From Paenochrobactrum pullorum (GTDB taxonomy: Bacteria > Pseudomonadota > Alphaproteobacteria > Rhizobiales > Rhizobiaceae), in contig NZ_JBHEEH010000001.1 in NCBI RefSeq assembly GCF_041929845.1, forward strand, positions 372,001-436,000: a stretch of 64,000 nt of DNA. Direction: 5' to 3'. Numbering within the stretch: position 1 is the first letter of the stretch; each line of letters starts with the position of its first letter. The notes beneath the pieces were generated by a model, which saw nothing but the letters and a program-made list of their open reading frames with translations, was not told the DNA's origin and did no database searches. This document shows, one piece after another, positions 18,040 through 26,140 of the stretch. A program made the position numbers and the translations under genes.

Positions 18040-18387
18040 AAGGTCCTCCAATCGAACGGGTTCAAGGCCCAGACATTAAAGGTTGAACGAAGCTGGTAAG
18101 GCAGCAGAGCTATCTTTGCCAGTTTCATTTGCAGACATAGAACCGTGGATTCTCTAATCTGTCAAATGAAATTTAAGTATTTTCGTTATATTTCAATAGT
18201 TTAGAATTATTCTAGACTAAAATAGTCATGTTTACTGCACTTTCAATAGCAAATATTTTTTAAGCTGCAAAGGGCGATCATGACATTTAATTTAGCTGTG
18301 ACAAATTGCGCGTAAACAGTGGATAAAAGCTAACCAAGGTCACAGCATGGCGATTGGATGAAGGTTTTTTGAAAAATGATTGAAGCA
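18040..18387 (-). promoter_or_regulatory. promoter region of the cysteine-rich operon
   Basis: About 350 bp without a clear gene. It contains the ICE motif at 18200-18216. A promoter-like TTGAAA-N16-TATTTT on the minus strand lies just before the ICE, placing the ICE near the transcription start, and a second TTGACA (18165-18160) lies further down. A 20-codon frame (18138-18076, MSANETGKDSSAALPASFNL) has no ribosome site and is treated only as a possibility. Confidence 0.5.
18200..18216. promoter_or_regulatory. ICE motif (Irr binding site candidate)
   Basis: TTTAGAATTATTCTAGA matches the ICE consensus TTTAGAA-N3-TTCTAAA at all but one defined position. The symmetry extends to 23 bp (18197-18219, TAGT...ACTA at the ends). 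It lies about 160 bp upstream of the first gene of the cysteine-rich operon. The match comes from knowledge of the Irr/ICE regulon in Hyphomicrobiales; binding is inferred. Confidence 0.65.
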
Positions 18388-18426
18388 ATAAAAATGCCGG
18401 ACAAAATCAGTTGGCCTTGTCCGGCA
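18388..18426 (-). terminator. terminator of the copper chaperone operon
   Basis: A 10-bp perfect stem TGCCGGACAA / TTGTCCGGCA (18395-18404 with 18417-18426), followed on the minus strand by TTTTTA. It lies 40 bp after the stop of the PCuAC gene. Confidence 0.88.
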
Positions 18427-18465
18427 GAAGTTTAAGCAGTGCCCCCGTAGACGCAAAAGGCTCGC

Positions 18466-18999
18466 TTAGTGGTGGCTATGTTCTGAAGCCGCTTTGCCTT
18501 TAGCGGATGTGACGTTAAATTCCACATCCACTTTACCTGCCTTTTCAAATTCCAGTGTAACCGGAACTGTTGTCCCTTCAACATAAGGCTTGGCAGGCTT
18601 CATCAACATAAGGTGATAACCACCCGATTTCAGCTCCACAGTTTCACCGGCCGGAATTTCCAGACCATTTTTGAGCTGACGCATTTTCATCACGTCATTT
18701 TCCATACTCATTTCATGGATTTCAACATGATCGGCGGTTGGAGTTGAAGCCGCCACAAGGCGATCGGCTTCTTTGCCGTTATTGGTAATAAGGATATACC
18801 CACCAGCCACGCTGGCACCGGGCACGCTTGCGCGCACTGTTGGTGCAGCAAGTGACAGGTCCCCCAGTTTAATTGCGTCTGCATGGTCTGCATGGCCGTG
18901 GGATTCATGGGGGGCTGGCTTTGAAGGCGAATGGGCGTGTGCCGCGGAAAGGCTGATGAGAAGTGCCGCAGAAGTTGCAGCAAAAAAACGTAACATCAT
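18466..18999 (-). CDS. periplasmic copper chaperone, PCuAC family
   Basis: A 177-residue exported protein with a signal peptide ending SLSAAHA-H (about residue 22). A His-rich linker (HSPSKPAPHESHGHADHAD) is followed by the PCuAC/DUF461 cupredoxin-like domain, with the Cu(I) ligand series H...M and HLMLM (VEIHEMSMENDVMKM, GGYHLMLMKP), and a short His tail (EHSHH). The family delivers copper to the CuA or CuB site of respiratory oxidases. The His-rich stretches before and after the domain are typical accessory metal sites. It lies 82 bp after a small gene on the same strand and is followed by a terminator. Confidence 0.92.
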   Translation of the reverse strand: MMLRFFAATSAALLISLSAAHAHSPSKPAPHESHGHADHADAIKLGDLSLAAPTVRASVPGASVAGGYILITNNGKEADRLVAASTPTADHVEIHEMSMENDVMKMRQLKNGLEIPAGETVELKSGGYHLMLMKPAKPYVEGTTVPVTLEFEKAGKVDVEFNVTSAKGKAASEHSHH

Positions 19000-19081
19000 T
19001 GAAATAATCCTGAATTTTTAATCATTATCGATGCGCAATAATTGTGAGTTTACGGCGCAATTTCGTTGAGATTTAAAAAGA

Positions 19082-19483
19082 TCAGGCAACAGGAGGTGCG
19101 CGTGGCGGTGCCGCTGGCGGGTAGATTATCCGGCTGATAATTGTTTCGGATAAAATCTCCCCGTGCGCTAAAGCTGGATGGAGTACAGGGCCGGATGAGG
19201 CGTTAGGGGCAGGGCAGACGAATTTGGCGGTCAGCCGGCAGGCATCGCAATCAGCCACATGCAGATGGCGTGTTTCGCCGGGTTTGCCGTTAATATCGCG
19301 ACTGCTGTCGAGGCAGATGACCGGAAATGTCCCGTCCGGCAGTCTGAATTCGGAGCGTAAAAAATCGGAAGCTTCTGTCGCGCGTAGTTCGATCGGCTTA
19401 TGGGCAAAAGCGACAAAAAATAGAGCCAATACGCTTAGAAAGCGTATCAGAAGTGCTGTTTTTTTTGTTGTGTTTTGCACCAT
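19082..19483 (-). CDS. small exported or membrane-anchored protein upstream of PCuAC
   Basis: A 133-residue protein with one N-terminal hydrophobic segment (ALLIRFLSVLALFFVAFA, about 10-27). The C-terminal part contains two Cys pairs: ICLDSS and a HLHVADCDACRLTAKFVC segment with a CxxC. It ends in a Pro/Ala-rich tail. The layout resembles DUF2946-type proteins found with copper genes, but the family assignment is uncertain. It is the upstream gene of a probable two-gene unit with the PCuAC chaperone (82-bp gap, shared terminator), so a role in copper handling is inferred. Confidence 0.7.
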   Translation of the reverse strand: MVQNTTKKTALLIRFLSVLALFFVAFAHKPIELRATEASDFLRSEFRLPDGTFPVICLDSSRDINGKPGETRHLHVADCDACRLTAKFVCPAPNASSGPVLHPALAHGEILSETIISRIIYPPAAPPRAPPVA

Positions 19484-19556
19484 TCACCGTCTGCCGGATT
19501 AAGAGTTTTATAATCTTAGCTTGTATTTAGCGTGGAAGCATCAATCTTGCCAAGGC

Positions 19557-19952
19557 TTAAATATAGCGGCCGCCACGCTGGATCACTTCGATCTTGTAGC
19601 CGTCAGGGTCACTGATGAAGAAGAAACGGGCAACAAGTGTGTCGCCATTTTTAAACTCGACTATATCACGTGACGCAAAACCTAGAGCTGTCATGCGTTT
19701 GTGTTCAGCGTTGAGATCATCGACCACGAAGGCTAAATGGCCATAACCGTCACCCAGATCATAAGGAATTTCGCGTCCTTTATTGATGGTGAGTTCTAAC
19801 TCAAAATCATTTTCTTCATTGCGAAGATAGACGAGAGTAAATGCTTCAAATTCAATACGTTCGGCAATTTTCAAACTGAATGCGCCGGCATAAAAATCAA
19901 CGGATTTTTGTTCGTCAAGCACCCGGATCATACTGTGAATAGCTTTAGCCAT
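19557..19952 (-). CDS. gloA: lactoylglutathione lyase (glyoxalase I)
   Basis: Converts the hemithioacetal of methylglyoxal and glutathione to S-lactoylglutathione, in the cytosol. The start at MAKAIHSMIRV has a GGAG site and gives 131 residues, the normal length; an upstream in-frame ATG would add 18 atypical residues. Metal ligands of the bacterial Ni/Co-type enzyme are all present: the His in IHSMIRV (residue 6), the Glu in ELELTIN, the His in YGHLAFVV and the Glu in GYKIEVIQ. A single VOC domain pair. Convergent with nothing; its upstream neighbour mrp diverges. Confidence 0.95.
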   Translation of the reverse strand: MAKAIHSMIRVLDEQKSVDFYAGAFSLKIAERIEFEAFTLVYLRNEENDFELELTINKGREIPYDLGDGYGHLAFVVDDLNAEHKRMTALGFASRDIVEFKNGDTLVARFFFISDPDGYKIEVIQRGGRYI

Positions 19953-20129
19953 TAAACGCTCCTTATAAAGTTTGGCTCTTTTTATCAGTCTCATGTGAAA
20001 TGACAATGAAGAGAGCAGAGGAATGTTGCGCTTAAAATCTGCATAGAAGCGCTCTTGAAGGGTTGGCCTTTTCTTGCAAACTGCTTTATCCCTATATGTA
20101 TCAAAATGATGATGCGGGATGAAGGCTCA

Positions 20130-21302
20130 ATGTCAGGTGTAACGCGCGAACAGGTTCTCAACCAACTCCGGCAGGTGACGGGGCCGGATTTTAAAGGCGA
20201 TATTGTTTCGCTCGGATTGGTTTCAGATATATTTATTGCCGATGGTAAAGTGTTCTTTTCCATTACGGTTCCCTCAGACCGGGCCGAGGCACTGGAGCCG
20301 TTGCGCAGCATGGCTGAAAAAGTAGTCTCTGGCATTCCTGGTGTAAAAAGTACACTCGTGACATTGACGGCTGAAAAAATCGGTGGCCGTACCAGTGATG
20401 ATGCACCGCCACCACGTCCGCAGCCTGCACGTCCGGCTCAACCACAACCACAGGCGACCCGCCCGCAAGGCGCACCGACATTGCCTCCAAAAGCTGGGGT
20501 TCCGGGTGTCAAACATATTATCGCAGTTGCTTCCGGCAAAGGCGGGGTGGGGAAATCCACCACCACGGTCAATCTGGCGCTCGGACTTCATGCCAATGGC
20601 TTGAAAGTCGGCATTTTGGATGCCGATATTTATGGCCCCTCTATGCCGCGTCTGCTGGGTATTTCCGGTCAGCCGGAACAGACCCGTGACAAACGCATCG
20701 AGCCGATGGAGCGCTATGGCATCAAAGTGATGTCGATGGGCTTTATGGTTGATGAAGATGCGCCTATGATCTGGCGCGGCCCGATGGTGGTTTCAGCACT
20801 TACGCAAATGCTGCGTGAGGTCAATTGGGGCAATCTCGACGTGATGGTGGTGGATATGCCTCCAGGCACTGGCGACGTGCAATTGACTATGGCACAGAAA
20901 GTGCCGCTTTCCGGTGCCGTCATTGTTTCGACGCCGCAGGATCTGGCGCTGATTGATGCGCGTAAAGGTTTGAACATGTTCCGCAAAGTGGAAATCCCTT
21001 TGCTGGGCGTGGTGGAAAATATGAGCTATTTTCTCGCCCCTGATACGGGCGCACGTTATGACATTTTCGGTCATGGCGGTGCTAAGGCAGAAGCCGAGCG
21101 CATTGGCGTGCCTTTCTTGGGCGAAGTGCCGCTGCATATGGATGTGCGTGCTTATTCCGATGCAGGCACACCCATTACCGCCATAGAGCCTGAAAGTGTG
21201 CATGCGCAGATCTATCGCGATATGGCGAAAAAGGTTTGGGACAATATCAATGCGGGCGAAGGTGGCAGCGGCCGTCAGGCACCTAATATTGTTTTCGATT
21301 GA
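20130..21302 (+). CDS. mrp: Mrp/NBP35 (ApbC) family Fe-S cluster carrier ATPase
   Basis: P-loop ATPase that carries or inserts Fe-S clusters. An N-terminal DUF59/MIP18-like domain (about 5-80) is followed by a Pro/Gln-rich linker (residues about 100-125) and the ParA/MinD-like domain with deviant Walker A ASGKGGVGKSTT and DMPPGTGDVQ. The CxxC pair that holds the bridging cluster in E. coli Mrp is absent: the matching segment reads FLAPDTGARYDIFGHGG, a variant common to this group as far as I know. The start at MSGVTREQ (GAAGG 5 nt upstream) gives 390 residues; upstream in-frame ATGs would add up to 25 atypical residues. A bidirectional terminator follows. Confidence 0.93.
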   Translation: MSGVTREQVLNQLRQVTGPDFKGDIVSLGLVSDIFIADGKVFFSITVPSDRAEALEPLRSMAEKVVSGIPGVKSTLVTLTAEKIGGRTSDDAPPPRPQPARPAQPQPQATRPQGAPTLPPKAGVPGVKHIIAVASGKGGVGKSTTTVNLALGLHANGLKVGILDADIYGPSMPRLLGISGQPEQTRDKRIEPMERYGIKVMSMGFMVDEDAPMIWRGPMVVSALTQMLREVNWGNLDVMVVDMPPGTGDVQLTMAQKVPLSGAVIVSTPQDLALIDARKGLNMFRKVEIPLLGVVENMSYFLAPDTGARYDIFGHGGAKAEAERIGVPFLGEVPLHMDVRAYSDAGTPITAIEPESVHAQIYRDMAKKVWDNINAGEGGSGRQAPNIVFD

Positions 21303-21306
21303 TATT

Positions 21307-21334
21307 AAAAAAGGCCGGTTAACCGGCCTTTTTT
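21307..21334. terminator. bidirectional terminator mrp / pgm
   Basis: AAAAAAGGCCGGTTAACCGG continues into CCTTTTTT as a complete palindrome between the convergent mrp and pgm genes. Confidence 0.93.
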
Positions 21335-21340
21335 AATGCC

Positions 21341-22993
21341 TCAGGTGATGGCGGTGGGCATAGCAAAGCCGGTAATGGCTTTTACCTGTGTGATCTTTTC
21401 TGCAATCTCAATAAGCTCTGCCAGTGCTTCTTGGGTGTCGAGTGCCAGCTTATCTTCATTTGCTTCATAGCGTTCAATATAAATGCGGATGGTAGCACCT
21501 GTAGTGCCGGTGCCTGACAAACGCACAACAATGCGCGAACCATTATTAAATAAAATCCGAATGCCTTGATGGGCGCTGACTGACTGATCCACCGGATCAT
21601 GATAGGCAAAGTCATCGGTTTTTTCGATTGATTGACCATCAATGGTGGTGCCGGACAGAGAAGCGAGCTCATCACGCAGACGTTGCATGACCTTGTTGGC
21701 AATATCAGTGTCCACCCCTTCATAATCATGGCGTGAATAATAGTTGCGGCCAAAAATGCGCCAATGCTCATTGACAATATCGGCCACACTTTGGCGACGC
21801 ACAGCCAGAATATTGAGCCATAACAAGACCGCCCAAAGACCGTCTTTTTCGCGCACATGATCAGAGCTTGTGCCTGCACTTTCCTCGCCACAGATGGTTG
21901 CCATTTGATGGTCGAGCAGATTGCCGAAGAACTTCCAGCCGGTCGGCACTTCATACATGCCGATTTTCAGTTTTTCGGCCACACGATCAGCGGCACAGCT
22001 TGTCGGCATTGAGCGGGCAATGCCTTTCAATCCAGATGAATAAGCCGGAACCAGATGCGCATTGGCGGCAAGCACCGCGAGGGAATCAGATGGTGCCACA
22101 AACATGCCGCGTCCGACAATCATATTGCGGTCGCCGTCGCCGTCAGAGGCTGCACCAAAATCCGGTGCATTGTCCGACATCAGCAGATCATAAAGCCCTT
22201 TGGCATAGATCAGGTTGGGGTCTGGGTGCTGGCCGCCAAAATCCGGTAGTGGCACAGCATTGATGACACTGCCTTCCAACGCACCCAAGCGCTTTTCAAA
22301 AATCTCTTTGGCATAAGGGCCGGTGACGGCATGCATTGCATCAAATTGCAGCGTAAAGCCGGCTTTTATCAAAGCGCGAATGGCATCGAAATCAAAGATT
22401 TCTTCCATCATTTCGGCATAATCAGCAACACTGTCGATGATCTCGATGGTGGTTGCGCCAATCTGATGTTTGCCAATGTGGCTTAGATCAATGTCTGGGG
22501 TTTCAACGCTGAAATATTGATCAATATGTTTTGTGCGCTCGAAAACTGCATTGGTGATTTTTTCAGGCGCCGGACCACCATTGCTGATATTGTATTTGAT
22601 GCCGAAATCTTGTTTCGGACCGCCCGGATTATGGCTGGCAGAAAGCACCAAGCCGCCGAGTGCTTGATATTTTCGGATCAGATTGGAAACGGCAGGTGTT
22701 GATAAAATACCGTTTTGACCGATCATCACATGGCCAAACCCATTGGCAACAGCCAGACGTATCGCCTTCTGAATCACCTGATCATTATAAAAACGACCAT
22801 CACCACCAATGATAAGCTTTTGCCCTTGCAGATTGCCGATCACGTCAAAAATCGACTGAATGAAATTTTCGGCATAATTTTCCTGCTGAAAGACCGGTAC
22901 TTTTTTACGCAAACCCGATGTGCCGGGTAATTGATCCAGATAAGGCTCCGTTGCTACAGTTTTGATCACTATATCATCACTCATCTTTGTCAT
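21341..22993 (-). CDS. pgm: phosphoglucomutase (alpha-D-glucose phosphate-specific)
   Basis: Interconverts glucose 6-phosphate and glucose 1-phosphate, feeding UDP-glucose for LPS and for the cyclic beta-1,2-glucan made by the synthase at the right end of the window. Conserved N-terminus PGTSGLRKKVPVF, active-site phosphoserine loop LSASHNPGG, Mg2+ loop SDGDGDRNM, sugar-binding GEESAG and a C-terminal phosphate-binding RLSGTGT are all visible. The start is uncertain: the ATG of MTKMSDDIVIKTV (550 residues) is used, and the typical protein begins near IKTVATEP. No strong ribosome site favours one ATG. Transcribed alone, convergent with mrp. Confidence 0.95.
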   Translation of the reverse strand: MTKMSDDIVIKTVATEPYLDQLPGTSGLRKKVPVFQQENYAENFIQSIFDVIGNLQGQKLIIGGDGRFYNDQVIQKAIRLAVANGFGHVMIGQNGILSTPAVSNLIRKYQALGGLVLSASHNPGGPKQDFGIKYNISNGGPAPEKITNAVFERTKHIDQYFSVETPDIDLSHIGKHQIGATTIEIIDSVADYAEMMEEIFDFDAIRALIKAGFTLQFDAMHAVTGPYAKEIFEKRLGALEGSVINAVPLPDFGGQHPDPNLIYAKGLYDLLMSDNAPDFGAASDGDGDRNMIVGRGMFVAPSDSLAVLAANAHLVPAYSSGLKGIARSMPTSCAADRVAEKLKIGMYEVPTGWKFFGNLLDHQMATICGEESAGTSSDHVREKDGLWAVLLWLNILAVRRQSVADIVNEHWRIFGRNYYSRHDYEGVDTDIANKVMQRLRDELASLSGTTIDGQSIEKTDDFAYHDPVDQSVSAHQGIRILFNNGSRIVVRLSGTGTTGATIRIYIERYEANEDKLALDTQEALAELIEIAEKITQVKAITGFAMPTAIT

Positions 22994-23260
22994 GGCGTTT
23001 CGGTTCTTCTTTGCTTTTTTAATGATCTTCAATGCTGTTTAGCGCATTCAGATGATGTTAGGATATCAATATTGCGCGGACTTGATAATATTCTGTGTCT
23101 GCCGCTTTAGTTGCACAAAAGCAAATTGTATTTCGTATAGGGATCTATTCAATCCTGTCTAAGCCTTAGCTAAAGTTTAATCTTTCAGGCTTGTGCGCAC
23201 AGCTCTTATACGTCTAAATCGTGGCACATAAAAAACAGCTTGCTAAAGACAGGATATTCC

Positions 23261-23953
23261 ATGTCACAGACTTATGTTTTCGCACCGCAACCACAGGCAA
23301 GCTTGCCTGTTAAAGGGATTGATCAGCACTTTCCGGTGCATCGGATCTATTGCGTTGGTCAAAATTATGCTGACCATGTGGTAGAAATGGGTGGTGATCC
23401 AAACCGTTCTTTCCCGTTTTTCTTCCAGAAAAGCCCTGATTGTCTGGTGGAAGGAAATGCTGATTTTCCTTATCCGTCGCAGACCAATGATGTGCATCAC
23501 GAGATTGAACTGGTCGTAGCAATCGGTAAAGATGGTGCGGATATTGCGGCGGAAAGCGCGCTGGATCATGTCTATGCCTATGCGGTTGGCATTGATATGA
23601 CACGTCGTGATTTGCAGGCTGTCGCTAAAAAAGCCGGCCGGCCATGGGAGACCGCCAAGTCGTTTGATCATTCTGCACCTTGCGGTGATCTGGTGCACGT
23701 TGAAGAATGCGGTCATCTTTCATCGGGTGCTATCTGGTTGAAAGTGAATGGTGAAACGCGCCAGAGCGGTGATCTCAATCAGATGATCTGGAAAGTAGGC
23801 GAGAGCATCGCTTATCTTTCATCACTGTTTGAGTTAAAAGCAGGTGACTTGATTTTCACCGGCACACCGGCAGGTGTTGGTGCTATTCAGCGCGGAGACA
23901 GCATCGAAGGCGGCATTGACAAGCTTGGCAGTGTGCGCTGTAAAGTGGTGTAA
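23261..23953 (+). CDS. fumarylacetoacetate hydrolase family protein (FAHD1/acylpyruvase type)
   Basis: A 230-residue cytosolic metal-dependent hydrolase or decarboxylase. Single FAH domain (about 25-230): YCVGQNYADHVVEMG at the start, the metal-binding Glu pair in HHEIELVVAIG, the Asp in VGIDMTRRDLQ, and LIFTGTPAGVGAIQRGD near the end. Small stand-alone FAH proteins act on acylpyruvates, fumarylpyruvate or oxaloacetate, and the substrate here is open. The start at MSQTYVF has AGGA about 7 nt upstream. Monocistronic, with a hairpin after the stop. Confidence 0.9.
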   Translation: MSQTYVFAPQPQASLPVKGIDQHFPVHRIYCVGQNYADHVVEMGGDPNRSFPFFFQKSPDCLVEGNADFPYPSQTNDVHHEIELVVAIGKDGADIAAESALDHVYAYAVGIDMTRRDLQAVAKKAGRPWETAKSFDHSAPCGDLVHVEECGHLSSGAIWLKVNGETRQSGDLNQMIWKVGESIAYLSSLFELKAGDLIFTGTPAGVGAIQRGDSIEGGIDKLGSVRCKVV

Positions 23954-23980
23954 TAATAAATACTTAAACACTATTCTAAC

Positions 23981-24020
23981 AGCGTGTAATATTGATTTTA
24001 TCAGATGTTACACGCTTTGC
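23981..24020 (+). terminator. probable terminator
   Basis: AGCGTGTAA (23981-23989) pairs with TTACACGCT (24008-24016), followed by a moderately T-rich TTGCTCTTTCTT. Confidence 0.7.
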
Positions 24021-24117
24021 TCTTTCTTAAGTACTCCAATACGTGGTAGCTTTAGGCTTAGTTCAGGTGTGGGAAGAGATTCCGGCGTTTGGAATTTACA
24101 TTGCAAAAGGATTGGTC

Positions 24118-24306
24118 ATGGCATTTGAGGATATCAAGGCAGAACTGGCGCTCTTGTTTGAGCAGATGGTGAACCAGCCGGAAGATGCGCATGAAATTCG
24201 TGAAGCCTTGCATGAAAAACTCAATACATTGAAAGCCAGTGGTCTGCCGCTTCCTGAAGATTTGGTCGAGCTTGAAAAACGCCTGACTACAGATTTTGAA
24301 GCGTAA
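24118..24306 (+). CDS. small conserved helical protein, unknown
   Basis: A 62-residue soluble protein MAFEDIKAELALLFEQMVNQ... that is highly acidic and appears wholly alpha-helical. The ATG has GGAT/AAAGG about 6 nt upstream. It stops 7 nt before the ATG of the lytic transglycosylase gene and is therefore probably co-transcribed with it. Function unknown; proteins of this size and look are frequent in Hyphomicrobiales genomes. Confidence 0.75.
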   Translation: MAFEDIKAELALLFEQMVNQPEDAHEIREALHEKLNTLKASGLPLPEDLVELEKRLTTDFEA

Positions 24307-24313
24307 AAGTTTA

Positions 24314-25084
24314 ATGATTACGGCTCTCAACGGTTACAACCAGACATCTGTTCTGGCGCGGACACGTATTTTTTGTGTCGGACTTGCCATGTCAGCGATT
24401 GGACTGGTTTTATCCGGTTGCAATACGACAGGTGAGGGCTCTTCATCACAAACGGCTTTACTATCTTCGGTGTCAACCGATGCTGAAACAGGTCAAGCGG
24501 CTGATGGCAACAATGCGGTTGCTGTTGCAAATGCTGATACACCTGTCGATGCCGAGTCAGAAGCCGCAGCTGCCATGCAAATTGCCGGTTTGCAGCAGTC
24601 CGCCCCTTTGCCGTTATCACGTGAAGCAGCTATACCGGCCATGGCTTATGCCGGAACACCGGCGGATTCATCGCCGGGTTCGCTGGCTGCCAATTTAGCC
24701 TTTGAGACACCGCCGAATGCACCAACCGGCCTTGATGAACTCATCCAGAAATATGCTTCCACCTATGAAGTGCCCGAACGGCTGGTGCGTCGCGTGGTGC
24801 ATCGTGAAAGCCGTTTTAATCCGGCAGCACGTAACGGGCCTTATTGGGGATTGATGCAGATCAGCCATCCGACGGCGCGCGGTATGGGGTATCGCGGTGT
24901 GGCCAGCGGTTTGCTGGATGCTGAAACCAACCTCAAATATGCGGTTAAGTATCTCGCTGGTGCTTATAAAGTGGCCGATGGTGACGAAAGTCAGGCGGTT
25001 AGATTCTATGCGCGCGGCTATTATTATGATGCCAAGCGTAAAGGTCTGCTGGAAGAAACCGGTTTGCGTCCAGCTCGCAAATAG
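24314..25084 (+). CDS. lytic transglycosylase lipoprotein (SLT domain)
   Basis: A 256-residue peptidoglycan lyase. An N-terminal membrane-directing segment ends in LVLSGC with a lipobox Cys at residue 36, followed by a low-complexity Ala/Ser/Asp linker (about 37-130). The SLT catalytic domain covers about 145-250: VPERLVRRVVHRESRFNPAA holds the catalytic Glu, and GPYWGLMQISHPTARGMGY holds the GLMQI motif. The terminal tail carries AVRFYARGYYYDAKR in place of the common Tyr-containing repeat. The start at 24314 is used; a TTG 18 nt upstream overlaps the preceding gene. Probably co-transcribed with the small helical gene. Confidence 0.92.
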   Translation: MITALNGYNQTSVLARTRIFCVGLAMSAIGLVLSGCNTTGEGSSSQTALLSSVSTDAETGQAADGNNAVAVANADTPVDAESEAAAAMQIAGLQQSAPLPLSREAAIPAMAYAGTPADSSPGSLAANLAFETPPNAPTGLDELIQKYASTYEVPERLVRRVVHRESRFNPAARNGPYWGLMQISHPTARGMGYRGVASGLLDAETNLKYAVKYLAGAYKVADGDESQAVRFYARGYYYDAKRKGLLEETGLRPARK

Positions 25085-25208
25085 CAATCTGTCTTCTCTT
25101 TTAAAGTCATAGCCATGTCATAATTGCGCGACATCTTCAAGTCGCGCAAACGACAGCCTATATATGCAGAATGTTTGCGCCTGGAACGAGTAAGCAGAAA
25201 GCACCGCT

Positions 25209-25859
25209 ATGACGACTAAGACCAATCCCTCATGGAATTATAACCGTGCCGAATTATGGGCGGATGGGGTTATCCATGTGTTGGGCGTGATACTTGGTTT
25301 GATCGGTGCAGTCGCATTGCTCATTTACACACTGCCGGTTTTGCCTGTTTCCAAGTCTATGGCAATTGCAATTTATGCATTGTCGCTGGTGCTGGTTTTA
25401 ACAATGTCGGCACTTTACAATATCTGGCCGGTATCACGGGTAAAGTGGTTTTTGCGTCGTTTTGATCATGCGGCGATTTACGTTCTGATCGCCGGAACCT
25501 ATACGCCTTTTCTTATCCAGACTGGTGGACAAGCACCATATTTATTGAGCTTTGTGTGGGGTGTAGCACTATTAGGAGTAAGCCTGAAGCTTATGTGGCC
25601 GGCACGTTTTGAGCGATTGTCGATTGTGCTTTATCTGGCGTTAGGCTGGAGCGGGATTCTGGTTTATGACACACTTTTTCAAGTGCTTTCACCCACTACA
25701 CTCTGGCTGATCGCTGCCGGAGGCGTGGTTTACTCGCTAGGTGTCATTTTCCATGTTTGGGAGCGGTTACGCTTTCAAAATGCCATCTGGCATGGGTTTG
25801 TCGTGTCAGGGGCGGCGCTACATTATTGTGCCGTGTTTTTTGCCAGCTCTTTGACATGA
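25209..25859 (+). CDS. hemolysin III / YqfA (PAQR-like) family membrane protein
   Basis: A 216-residue integral membrane protein with seven hydrophobic segments. Family signatures: N-terminal NYNRAELWADGVIHVLGVIL, the ALYNIWP segment, RRFDHAAIYVLIAGTYTPF with the conserved metal-type His/Asp, and a C-terminal IFHVWERLRFQNAIWHGFV. Despite the name, hemolytic activity is shown for few members; the family is related to eukaryotic PAQR receptors and has been tied to membrane lipid homeostasis. An inverted repeat TTGCGCGAC / GTCGCGCAA (25124-25149) lies in the upstream gap. Confidence 0.9.
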   Translation: MTTKTNPSWNYNRAELWADGVIHVLGVILGLIGAVALLIYTLPVLPVSKSMAIAIYALSLVLVLTMSALYNIWPVSRVKWFLRRFDHAAIYVLIAGTYTPFLIQTGGQAPYLLSFVWGVALLGVSLKLMWPARFERLSIVLYLALGWSGILVYDTLFQVLSPTTLWLIAAGGVVYSLGVIFHVWERLRFQNAIWHGFVVSGAALHYCAVFFASSLT

Positions 25860-25927
25860 ATTTCAGTTTGATTTTATGGTAATTGATCAGTATATGTTTC
25901 GTATATGAATCATATATTGGTTGAGCT

Positions 25928-26140
25928 ATGGGTATTGTAAAAATTAATGACGAGCTGCATGAAGAGTTGCGTAAAGCCAGCGATGTGATGTGCCGCTCTA
26001 TCAACGCACAGGCAGAATATTGGATGAAAATCGGCATGTTGGCGCAAGCGCATCCCGACATGACATTTAATGACATTGTGCAGATGCAGTTACGCAGCGC
26101 CAAGGTGGATCTGGGGCAAATTGTGCAGGCTCATTCATGA
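25928..26140 (+). CDS. ParD-like antitoxin-family protein
   Basis: A 70-residue protein MGIVKINDELHEELRKASDV... with an N-terminal ribbon-helix-helix-like segment (about 1-35, containing CRSINAQAEYWMKIGMLA). It fits the ParD_like family (PF11903). The stop codon overlaps the start of the methionine aminopeptidase gene (ATGA), so the two are co-translated. No RelE/ParE-type toxin is nearby, and the partner in the toxin position is Map. Pairing of this family with map genes recurs in proteobacteria, to my knowledge, but its meaning is not settled. Confidence 0.8.
   Translation: MGIVKINDELHEELRKASDVMCRSINAQAEYWMKIGMLAQAHPDMTFNDIVQMQLRSAKVDLGQIVQAHS

Noticed and set aside
25124..25149. 9-bp inverted repeat TTGCGCGAC / GTCGCGCAA as terminator of the lytic transglycosylase gene
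   Set aside because: No T-run; arms of this length at this spacing occur several times by chance in the window.
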